Below are positions 44,946-55,900 of a DNA stretch of 64,000 nucleotides, in pieces. The notes beneath the pieces were generated by a model. It saw only the letters and a program-made list of their open reading frames with translations, searched no databases and was not told the DNA's origin. The number at the start of each line of letters is the position of its first letter. Position 1 is the first letter of the stretch. The translations under genes were made by a program, and so were the position numbers. The DNA comes from Mesodorylaimus sp. YZB2_4 (Eukaryota; Nematoda; Enoplea; Dorylaimida; Dorylaimidae): positions 162,041-226,040 of the forward strand of contig JASANH010001117.1 of the NCBI GenBank assembly GCA_030248295.1. The letters are read 5' to 3'.

Positions 44946-45729
44946 AGCTCCCACTAGGGGGTGGGCTACTCCACTGTTGCTCGCTTGTTGATTGTGTATG
45001 GGCACAAATACCTTAACTGAGCCCGCAGTCGCACTACGAATCATTCTCAGGAACAATTCTTGAATTGTTTTCGAGAATTGATCTCGAGAACCATTCTCTC
45101 CTTGAAATCGCACCAGAATGAGAACTGCTCTCAAGTTTTTTAGCCGAAATCGCATCTAGAACTGTTCTCAAGGCTTTGCTCGGCAGAAAAGTCTGCACAT
45201 TGGCGCTGATATTTAAAATATCCACTTAACTTTCACATCAGACTTTAAATCTGCTGTAGACTTATCTGATAACTCAATAAGCAAAGGACTCATGTTACTT
45301 ATTAAAGAACATAGCAAAAAGGGGCAGAATTACCGAACATAATTAATCCGTCTGAGCTGCTATAAAATGGCCCCTCGCCTGTGCGCTATCTGCATTTGCA
45401 ATCTCAGGGGCATGTACGGGTATCTAGATATTACGATAGGAAACCCCTCCGCACGCATATTATCTCTCGCATTAGCCGTGTTTGTTATCATGGCTTCTTA
45501 CTCTAGTAGTCGGTGCTCCTCTTCCCATGCATGAATACGGGGAGAGAAGTAGTGAAATAAACAAACTTAGCAGTACTTTTGGCAAGCGTTAGGCTGTCTA
45601 TCTTTCTATAGTGACATCTGGAAAATGTTTGAGTTTTATTCTCCCACCCTCTGGAAATGCCCCCTCTGGTTATTCTTCCTCGTCTGGGACCCATTTGAAC
45701 AAATTTCTCCCCCCATGGAGAATTTCGAG

Positions 45730-46882
45730 GAAATACGACGCCACGCCACTTGCGCCGGAGAAAGGTCCCTCTGGATACATCTGGATCTGGACCCCGATCC
45801 ATCTCTGGTAGGGGGGTACCAGGATGTGTGCAGTGACTGTGTAATCGAAGAGCGAATCCTCAATTCAGACGACAGAACCCGAAACTGACATTCAAACCTC
45901 GATCCTGTGTTTCTTGAAGTTAGATGGCTCAATCCTTACTCGCCAAGAGTAACCGCCCAGTGACGCACTCCCTTCCTTGACAGTAGACCATATCCCAGGT
46001 CAGCAGCATAGAAACACCATCAGCCACTCAATCAATATGACGCACAGTCGCCCTGATGTTTCAAACATTCTTTACTTACTTCTGGTATCTACACTGTCTG
46101 GTGAAAATCCACCCAAAGAGTTGAGGTACGTCTCGACTTCGGGCCAGTCGGCTCGGTGGAAATTTTTTGATTGGCAGTGGGGATTCCGCTGCCTGCATTC
46201 TCAACCGTAGCCGGCACTCGGGGATGGGTTGACGAAATGGGCTGTCAATGCACCTAAAATGTGTTGGGGGCATGGATACCTATTGTAATTGATATCACGC
46301 GTATTACGCTGGTATCCTACGCCCTCCTATGCCCAACAAATTTCAGGTGAGCCAACGAATTTCAGGGCGCACATGGGACTGATTAGTCCCATGTTGGCGC
46401 ATTCATTCTTCAATCGCAAGCATTGTTTTCCGACACGACGCCACGCCACTTACGCCGGAACTGCAACATCGCTGCAATTGTTCAAGTCACTAGTTTCCAC
46501 GCTTTAGTCAGTGTCAGAAAGAGAACAAGAGCGAACTCGGAGCCGAGCGGGAAACTGGTGACGAGTCCCTGGTCTGAATTTCAATCTGGACACTTCGGAA
46601 TCTCCTTGCGGCTGCCCTCCACTACTCGGCCCGTATGTGTGGTTGGGCACGATGTATCGAAGAGAGCATGGGATCGTTGCTGCGGCTTCCGTTGTCCTTT
46701 CGCGAATTCTACTGTACTTGGTCTAGGGGATTTCAGTTGTTCTTCGTGGTCCCGCTGCTCGCTGCAACGAGCTCAGACTGGCAGCATGCAGGAGCCAACG
46801 ACCTCGCCACTTGATTATCCCAACGGGATGGTCAAGCTTGCAAGCGCCCTCCATATCCCTACATCTCTCTTCTGGCACTTGC
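45730..46882 (+). repeat. Large inverted repeat, right arm
   Basis: Reverse complement of 40137-41275. The two arms enclose a loop of about 4.45 kb that holds the partial duplicate, the LINE, repeat F and one repeat U copy. It includes a repeat U copy at 46005-46212. Confidence 0.85.
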
Positions 46883-47249
46883 CGATTCTCACTGCTATGA
46901 TTGCACTAGCATCCTGTACTTTGGATCGTTGGCAGATTACTCTTTGTACTCAGACTGCACTCAAGCTCTGTATTCACTCAAACTTCAAGGTGCGCAGGAT
47001 CACGATATGGTATCCATATGGATCACGGTTTCAATGTCATCTGTATTTGACCTTCACTCCTCTGCCATACACTTACTCCAACCAGCGACCATAGATATTC
47101 ATTTTCTGGACCAATCGGCGCAACCCCAATGTGCGCCAGAAGTAGCAACAGCAAGTTCTCGCACTACAGTACTATCCAGTATCACGGACCCATATCCAAT
47201 CTGCTCGCCCTAGGCCTAACAGGTCCACGATAGCACTGCCTTGCTTCCC

Positions 47250-47600
47250 TTCTCAGCCGTGTTCAAGAAAATCATAAGTACAGTCCAATGATAAGGTTTC
47301 GTGGCGTCGAAGTCGATGGTCGAAATGTCAAGTGCTTTAGACAGTCAACGTTCATTTTCAAGATTCAAATACTCTACATCATGCATTCAAGTACGTATTC
47401 TGAACTTGATGCTTGTTTTGCTGCTGGCTAATAAAATAGCATTCAGTCTGTTCAGGCTGTTTTGTGTGAAGAGTAATAATTTCGTCGGACCGAATCTACT
47501 TATAATATCACACCCCCTCCCCCCGCATCTCGCTTGCCATCTTCGACAGGTCTCTTTATTTATCTTCCCTACCTATAGGTTTCTGCCTCTCGAGTACACT
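47250..47600 (+). repeat. Dispersed repeat H, copy 1
   Basis: Shares with 50735-51145, in the same order, GTGGCGTCGAAGTC, CAAGTGCTTTAGACA, TTCAAATACTCTA (TTTAAATACTCTA), AATAAAAT(T)GC and CTTTATTTATCTTC followed by GGTTTCTGCCTCTCG-type sequence. Spacing differs by several indels. No domain is visible. Confidence 0.6.
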
Positions 47601-47829
47601 CCACATCTTGCCCTCCCACATTTCGCTGCAATCCCAGAGTGCCTACTGCGGCGCTGGTCAACCATGTGCAAAGGCCCGGCAGTAGGAGAGCTCTAGCTTG
47701 GTGCCAGGGGATTGAATGTACTCGTCTGGTCTTTGTGGTGCTGAATCTTTGCTGCATGATATTTTCAGTATAGTAGCTCGTGCTGTAGTTCTGTACTGCG
47801 AGAATTTGTTGTGCCCATGTAATACGACT

Positions 47830-48005
47830 GGGTCCGTATTACTGGATGGAGTGACCGGTGGAGCTTTAGCACCTCGCCAAAAACCCAGGTCAGCGTATTA
47901 AGTCCTCCGACCTAGTACATGGCTGAAACGTCACCCTGACGGGTGACGCTCCCAGCTGCCGGCTCCGTGCAGAGTATCGATTGCCAGTCGAGCCTCTACA
48001 CCACA
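47830..48005 (+). repeat. Dispersed repeat K (second copy at 4850-5035)
   Basis: GGGTCC(G/A)TATTAC, GGAGTGACC..TGGAGCTT, CTGACGGGTG, GGCTCCGTGCA and AGTATCGATTGCCAGTCGAG occur in the same order at 4850-5035 on the same strand. The last block, AGTATCGATTGCCAGTCGAG, is identical in both. It is non-coding. Confidence 0.75.
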
Positions 48006-48299
48006 GTATTCAGGGCTTCTGGCGCACATTGTCTAATTGTGCCGATCGATCCAGACAGTCTATATCGAGGTTGGCAGGATGTGTGCAGTAAGTGTGTATG
48101 TGAACCTCAAACTCACTTGACATCAAAGCCTCTCTACCATATCATGACGTTTGAGTGCTCACAGTACTAAAACCTGCCAGACACACACCCTTGACAGCCG
48201 AGACAAAGCCATGGGCTCCATCTGATTACAGTGTGTTTTGAAGGTTGCCTATGGCTTCTCCGGTAGACCGTCCCTCCATCATTATCACTCTGCAACTAG

Positions 48300-48485
48300 C
48301 ACAATCGGCCACTCAATCAATACGACGCACAGTCGCCCTGATGTTTCAAACATCCTTTACCTAGTTCTGGTGTCTAAACTGCCTGGTGAATATCCACCCA
48401 AAGAGTTGAGGTACGTCTGGACTTCGGGCCAGTCAGCTCGGTGGAATTTTTTTGATTGGCAGTGGGGATTCCGCGGCCTAAATTA
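48300..48485 (+). repeat. Repeat U, further copy
   Basis: CACTCAATCAATACGACGCA, GCCCTGATGTTTCAAACAT, CCACCCAAAGAGTTGAGGTA and TTTTTTTGATTGGCAGTGGG are nearly identical to the copies at 44745-44945 and 46005-46212. Confidence 0.8.
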
Positions 48486-48652
48486 TCGGTTGCTCTTGAG
48501 ACTGAATGCAAGACACTATCTCGCGGAAACAATCACAAGATCAAATAAAGATATTGAATACTTAGTCAGGTTTGCCTACTGTATTTGGAGAACCCCCAAG
48601 ATAATCCAAGTTTCGAAGATGGCTAGCCGTTTAACCTGATACAACTCATTGT

Positions 48653-48832
48653 TGACCCACCGGCCTCGTGGCCTGGGGCGTCTGCCTCTCACGCCAGGTG
48701 CGCACTTACGGACGAATGTTCGACTCGCGGGCCGGTAAATCATTTCGTGTAAAATGTGTCCCTTCACCCTCGAGTGCGCATAAGCGTTTGCTGATGTGGT
48801 AAAACATGAACATGGTAAGTCTCCGACTTCAA
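48653..48832 (+). repeat. tRNA-derived SINE, fullest copy of family S3
   Basis: The head GGCCTCGTGGCCTGGGGCGT resembles a tRNA D-arm/A box; GTTCGACTCGCGGGCCGG resembles a T-arm/B box 45-60 bp later. The unique 3' part, CCTCGAGTGCGCATAAGCGT plus GGTAAAACATGAA, recurs at 20286-20345. Head fragments recur at 13688-13765, 23535-23640 and 23755-23850. The spacing of A and B boxes and the shared 3' body fit a pol III SINE family. Confidence 0.6.
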
Positions 48833-50734
48833 TAACTGAATGCAAACACTGGTGATCGATTTCGAGTCATGCTGTCCAGTTTTTTTTTGAGTTTACACTT
48901 GAGGAAGATGCATTATTAGTGAAATGGTTATAACAACTTTAATCCTTGCTGTAAGTTCACAAAGGTCCGCCTTATAAGATGTATCCTTAGTGTTCCTTTT
49001 GTAAGGCCCTTTCACCTTGACCTGACTTTTAGCCTAAATTCAATAACCTACAAAAACATCATCCAGAGAAATTTTTTGAGCCACGAAAGAACGTGTATTG
49101 GATCTGGTCACAACACGAATCCGCTTTTCAGCCATTCATCTTCACTAATTACATTAACAAACCATTTCCCGTTCACGAAGCACATCAACTTTTCAATAAT
49201 TCACTTCCAAACTCTGCTGTACCCGAGATCAAAAAATCTTCTCTAAAATTCTTTCTTGTCAGTCGTGTTGATCTCGAATCAAACCCTGAAATAAGAGATC
49301 TTTTTAAAAAAATCTCAAGAATCAATAAAATGGAGAATTCAGCAAAACCACACAACCAAAAGATTCTACACATTTTGTACTCAACCATAAAACTTTCCAA
49401 ATCCACTTTTTTGGCACCTTTTCTGGTCTTTATCACATCAAACTGCAATAGCGTCATGAGTCACTTTGGCCGGCCTAGATCTAAGGATCGTTATCTTCAC
49501 TTTGACACAACTTATGTGACGCATGATCAGACCCTGCCGCAGCGTGGTTGCTTCACAACATCATCGTCCACCGCCCATTCTCCGCTACACCTCGGCCTGG
49601 CGAAATGTTTATACCTGTTCATGTGATATTTACAAAGCAATACCTACGCAAGTCCTTCTCACACAAGACTATCCTGCTATGATAACCATATCCACGTCAC
49701 TTCCCGCTAATGGGCCAACGAGACTCACTCTCTCATCACCCTTCATGCCAGCATGCATCAGCACTCCGCTCAGTCTTCGCACGTCTAAAACTAGTCCAGC
49801 TGGACACGTTCGCCTCGACCGCCCGTGCATAGCGGATCAACTGCCGAAATCATAAACGGCTCATTCAGGTCTGCCATTGCTGGTGTGGTAGTTCGCGCAG
49901 TCACGCGCAGACCATTTCTTTACTGTACTGGTGACTCGTTGCACACGCGTTCTACCTCCAGTTTCAGCAGGCCCAGTGGTTGTTCTTAGACGCGCTCGCC
50001 GTCTCCTGCTCGCACATTTGGGATCACAGAATCCATAACGGAGTTTCAATTTTTTCAGCTTAGCTGTCACCAAGGGAGCATCTCTATCTTTCCTCACGCC
50101 TTTTCGTATCCCCATTCCTACCTTCCTATACCCAAATGTAAGACTGACGATAAGTTTCCAAAGACCACCAGCCTTCATAGCCCCAGCCCACGCATTGAAA
50201 GAATATCAGAAACCTTTCTTTGCACAGGAGTTATGGTATTCAAGGAGATGGACCCGCTGGACATTCACCAACAGCGTCACCAAGTCGAGCAGCTAAAACG
50301 AGAATTGCACAATGTAAAACGAATTCCTACATCGAGAGCTATCGCAGAATTGGTCAAGTAAGCCAGACACGAACTGCCATTTTAGGATCGACGCAGAGAG
50401 CTGCATTGCAACAGCAAATCAGGACAGAAAATGCATGTCCTCCAGTTCGCTTGCTGAACACGACGACTGCACCAATCACATTCGATCCTTGCACATCAGC
50501 CATACTGTACGCCCAGTCCCTCCCTTCAAAACCCATTATATCTAAGGATGCCTGAAAACCCTTTAACTCCTCCCAGCCTCCAGTCCAGAAAACCAAAGGG
50601 GTACATCCATTTCAGTCGAACGGTTCCCACTCATCCCAGGCCTCACAGGTTCCAACATGCACACAAGATAATTTCAGCAGTCAGTCAGGCTCAGGACAGA
50701 ACAAGTACTGTGAATGCGTTGCTCCTTTTTTCAG
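48833..50734. other. Non-coding stretch with unexplained open frames
   Basis: Overlapping frames at 49093-49626, 49523-49855 and 50220-50555 (plus) and 49861-50178 (minus) lack known domains, splice context or codon bias like the true exons. They could be decayed retroelement sequence, but no diagnostic motif was seen. Confidence 0.35.
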
Positions 50735-51145
50735 CCATGTCCGAGAAAATCAAAAGTACGATCCAATGGTAAGCGGAATTCGAGGCGAGAATCCGTGGCG
50801 TCGAAGTCCAGGATCAAAGTGCCAAGTGCTTTAGACACTGACACCCTTCATTTCCAAGGTTTAAATACTCTATATACTGTATATTATGCTTTTGCGATGC
50901 AACGTTGCTATCAAAGTTTCAGCCACTTTCTGACATTCTCAGTTGACTCAAAAGTGTCGCATCGCATACAACTATTCCTGGAATTGAATAAAATTGCTTC
51001 TATTTCCATACTTCTAGTAAATATTGCAGGGGCAGAACGAACACATCGCATCACACACAGCTCAGAGTAATGCACTTACCATCCTCGCCATGTCTCCTTA
51101 TTTATCTTCTCCAACGATACGTTTCTGCCTCTCGGGTACATAAGG
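50735..51145 (+). repeat. Dispersed repeat H, copy 2
   Basis: Partner of 47250-47600, about 3.4 kb downstream in the same orientation. It starts in GAAAATCAAAAGTAC (GAAAATCATAAGTAC in copy 1). Confidence 0.6.
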
Positions 51146-52194
51146 CACTTCGCCAGGCTTGCTGTGAGCGCGTCGGTTAGCTTCTCTATAAGTAGTAAAG
51201 CGGTCTTTAGTATACTGTACTGGCCTTCGTTCAATTCACACTAGGAATCAGGACCCAAAACGGGGTAAAGTGCTCGGCGATTCCACCCTGAGAAAAATGT
51301 GAAGTGTTGAATTTTAAGAATAAAAAGTTTGACTGACACTCTCCTTGGACCACCATGTCAGATATTTGCTTAAAATTAAAACCCTCTTCGCTTGATGAAG
51401 CCGTCGAACATAAGCGACAGGTCGGGATATGGCCTCTCCCGACCCTTGAATCGGGACTCTTCATAAATAATAACTCAAAAGCACGCTAGGCTGGAAGGCA
51501 CTGTCTGACTCATCATATCCTGTAGCAACTCTGTGCATATCTGGGATGGAAAGAAATCTGGCATGGCTCATCTATGTTTGCAGTTTCTTTGACAGTGCTT
51601 TCTGAAGTTTCAAAAAATCTGTACGAAAAGTGTGCTTTAGTGAGGAAAATAGGCCCGTACCCAAAAAAAAACCATAAAAATGCAAAAAATTCGGACCTAT
51701 CGAACATCGGTAAGCCTTTTCAAGACCTCCATCCCCCCTCATTGCTATCCCTGATTGGTCATCCCAAGGGCCCCGTTTCAATTACTGATCAGGTAAAAGT
51801 TTTTTTGATGTCCTCCGGCTGCTACAATTTTCTATAATCCTTAGCTCACTGACCACCCGTCCCTGCACGGAATTAATGTTTTTAAAATTACAATAGAGCC
51901 TGGTCAATGCATAATTGTAGTTCAAAAGAACAAAATATGCTGCCATTTTAGTTTTTTGATACTGAATTGCGCATACTGTAAACCTACTACTATCAGTTCA
52001 AAAGCTTGGAAAAGCATGTAGATAACAGGGACCACTTTGACGGAGGTTGGACAACCTAGTCTGCTTTGACCCTGCAAGGAGCTTGGGCAAGAGATAGTAG
52101 GTGCTAATAGCTTCAGCTCCACAGTTTTTAGCGGCTTCGCCATCTTTTGTCTACACTTCTGTATAAACGGTCAGGAAAAACGGATTCAGGTAGA
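51146..52194. other. Gene-free spacer
   Basis: Only short, overlapping frames on both strands with no recognisable product. No repeat shared with other parts of the window was noticed apart from the boundaries described separately. Confidence 0.35.
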
Positions 52195-52650
52195 AGATTT
52201 ACAGGTCCCAAATTCAAGTCTCTTTTTCCGCAGACAGACACAGAAGAGGATTAGGCAGCATCCGCGCGTGAAGCATTTTGGCATTGTGCATGGATAGCGT
52301 ATAGAAGTTTCAATCGACTGGGTGTTTTGAAATTCAAAAACAATCATATTTTGCGGTTGTAACCCGCTAAATTTTTTTGAAAACCTTCAGCAATGCCGAA
52401 ACTTACCCTGGGCTCAAATTGATATAAAAATATTTTTTTCAAAACTGAGGATTTTAATCAAACACCTCACTTATATACATTTTGTACAAAATGCCAGAAT
52501 GTCCTCACCTGTTGGTGCTGTTTCATTCTCTTCTATGACTCCCTGAGGAAAGATGCTTGGAATTTATTCTTTCGGTGACCAGTGCAAGTGACCGATGGGT
52601 GCCTAATCCTTTGGCCCAAGCCCAATATTTCTGAGTATTTTTGACAAGAC
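52195..52650. repeat. Foldback arrangement of repeat F
   Basis: 52195-52405 is a reverse-complement copy of 44250-44450, and 52486-52650 is a direct copy of 44355-44490. The segment is therefore made of two head-to-head pieces of the same repeat with an AT-rich spacer between them. Confidence 0.65.
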
Positions 52651-52965
52651 ACTAAGATGTGTGATCGAAAACGAAAATGACAGTGACAGTACATGTCTTT
52701 AGACCAAGATAATACCCAAGTTCTAATTATAACCTTCCTCTTTTCTTCTCATCTGTGTCCCACCATTCACCTGAGCCGATCAGTAGGGGTCACTTCAAAA
52801 TCAGTTACTTAGGACATCCTACATCACGGTGATTTGATTGTCCTAAATTAGGAACATGCCTTGGAGGATTATGAGACCAGCTCTCAGCACCTCATCATCC
52901 TCCATCGCTCATTGTGCACATCCCCACACACATGCACCTCTCCATCCTCCTACATTCTCGTCCAC

Positions 52966-55900
52966 TTACTTCCGTCTCTGCGATTCCGCGATCGTCCTCA
53001 ACTCGCGACGCGCATTGAAAACGTGTTTGGGCACATGTCGATGACGAGCGATACGCCGTATTTCCGGATGAGCAGCGTACTTCTCTTTCAACTTGTCCGC
53101 GTATTGCATCGAAGCTCGTTCTCGTGCACGTAGCTATAACAAAAACTTAAGCCTTGAGTGGGATTCGAACCCTCGCCTCTGGGCGCCTGCGTACTACTGT
53201 AGCTACCATTCAAAACCTAACAGATCGACATCACGGAAAAACAAGTTAATAAATAGGGGTTCTTTGTTGCGGAATTTCGGCAACCTTGACCCTGCTGGAG
53301 TCCTTCGATAGGGGTTAGGACAAGTGAGAAAGCAGCTTCATCTTCATCAGGAATGCACACTATCGTAGAAGCCCTTAATCCCACGTCATTCAGACCTCGT
53401 TTCTGCCCTTCAGATTACAGTAACAAGACCTCCACCCCCACGCCAGGTAACGGCGAATCGTCTTTTGGACGTAAACTATCTAATCCACTGTGGAGAGACA
53501 AAGTTTCATCTAACTAGTCACTTCACTATTATTCTGTTCCTCTCTCTGTCTGAAATAGGCAACACAAAACAGCACTTATTAGGGTGTGTCCCGTTCACAG
53601 TTAGGCCCAATGTTTCTCACAAGAGTAGTCTCACGGCTCACCGGTCCCAACTTCTCCGCAGCATTGGCTTTCCAAACGCGAATATTCATCTCATCCGAGC
53701 CGGTCAGTAAATATTTGGCATCGGATGACCACTGCACGCACATAACTCGTTGCATACGCTTTGTATGATACACTTCCCTAAACACAACAAAATGGTAGGA
53801 TAGATTTTACAACTTAAACGCCAGATAATGTATTTTCGAAGCAATTACTGACCCATACCTCATGCACTAGCCCCGTTCGTCCTCACCTGCTATGAGCGCG
53901 GTTCAGTGGGAATACACGCACCGTCTTGTCGTATCCGCCACTCACGAATTCGCGACCAGTCGGTGAGTAATCCACATCCATCACTGAAACGAAATAGGAC
54001 CCAAATTGTTTCAGAGAGGCCAGGTTATGTACTGAACCAGACAATTATTCGTAAAAAGGGGTCTTGTTCGGAGCGGGACTAGAAAATTTTCTTAAAGTCA
54101 ATCAGAAACTATCCTAAAACAGTCCCCGCAAAACTTGAATGAATTGTACAAAGTGGATGCAAAAATTGGAGTGTGCCTGCATTTGCTGCACAGAACATGG
54201 TGTACCTAGCCCATCCTTCACACATTTGCACCATCCCTAAGAGAATAGAGCCGCGGTGGCTCAGTTGGTTAAGGCGTTGATCCCGCATTGCTTGGGCCAG
54301 CATCCCTGACCGGGAGGCCGCAGGTGTTCCTGCTGAGGACGGCAGTTTAGTAAGCCAGTTCTCACGATCGGAGTGGGAGCCGGTCTTCGACGGCTGTTTA
54401 GTAAGTCCGTCGCTAACCTTGCACACCTGGTTCTGACGACTCACTAGGTACCGTCGAGTGCCGAACGAGTAGAGAATCAGGAAACTCGTTCCTGAACGCC
54501 AGTCGGGAAGGTCCCCCGTCCCTTCTCAGACGCTGATGCTGCCATAGGACGCCCTCGTGTGGAGGTGCTCCTAGTGGAGACACACAGAAGGAAGATGCCG
54601 TGAGAGCTGGTCGCCTCACGGCCTCGCTGATCATAAAATGACTGCTGGTCGGTTATAGGCAAACGGGCTTAAGAAATAGCGAGGGGAACTGAGGCGGCAC
54701 GGGGCCCGACCCACAAAAACTTTAAGAAAAACCATCCCTAAGAATAAAACTGCCTACTGTACTCACCAGCTTCCACATGATCCATATGCATATTGACTGG
54801 ATCAGTCAATTTACGAATATCAAACGAATAGAGACTAAAATCAATAAATTGATAATCTGATCCAAGAAACGTCTCTACATTCCACTCACTTATAATCATC
54901 GTTAGCCACCGTAAATATAAAAGCTTCCATCGGATTCCAAGCGATCGCATTGCTACGTAATTTTAACGTGACCTAAAAATAAAACGTTTTCTTGATCAAT
55001 AGTAACTGAGGCCTAGCTGTCCGAACACTTTGATCATAGACCAATGCAATCAACTTACAATTATCGATTGATCAATAGAGAAACCTCAATGCTAGATATT
55101 CATATGCACGCTATGATCGAGATGATGCACACGCGTAAGTGGCGGCGGGATTTATGATAGAGTAGACCTCTCTGATCGCAGATCGAATGTCAGGGATGAT
55201 ATAAAAATTGGAATGTTTCTACCAGGTTGCATGGAGATCATGCGTAGGGGCATACACCCGAACTACATAAGCAATCATACTATACATTGGTACTCAGCAG
55301 TGTCTGTTATCAAGTGATTCTGCGCAGTGAGTCTGTGATATGATAAGGACCACACATACCTGTAGTCCACGAAGAGGAGACGCCTGTGTCCTGCTATACT
55401 GCACACGACCTCAGGGATAGAGTACACATTACAGGCAGCGAAATACGATAAGTAGTTTCCAGGAAAACTGGAATGTCTAATGGGCTTCTAATCGTCCATG
55501 AATGCTTGCTACACACACACACACACTGTAGTCAAAAGCCATTAGGACGCTCACTTGCCTTTCTCAAGGGCACTTGACCACGACAGTCGTACAATATAAT
55601 ACTACGATCCGATGCTGCCGCAGCGAGTAAATCCGTCTGAAAAATATAGCAAAACCTCAGATGCTGTCGATCGATCGAAAATGTCGATTTGGAAAACCAG
55701 TTCACTGCACATTCTACAAATTCAAACAGCAATTATAAGCTGCCACTCACTTCGATGGGATTAAATCGAATTCTATGCACTGTGTCGACACCCCAGTTAA
55801 AACAGCGTACAGGCGTAGTTCGTTGTTCGTCCCACACGTAGACTCCCTCGCCATCGCCGCACGTGGCGAATAATGTACTCGACCAATGGTGGCTGATGTC

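Noticed and set aside
49093..49626. A 177-residue plus-strand frame in the gene desert
   Set aside because: No domain, no splice partners, and composition unlike the true exons. Possibly decayed repeat; not called as a gene.
55510..55527. A short (AC)n run as a possible regulatory or splicing element
   Set aside because: A simple dinucleotide repeat of about nine units, with no sign of a specific role.
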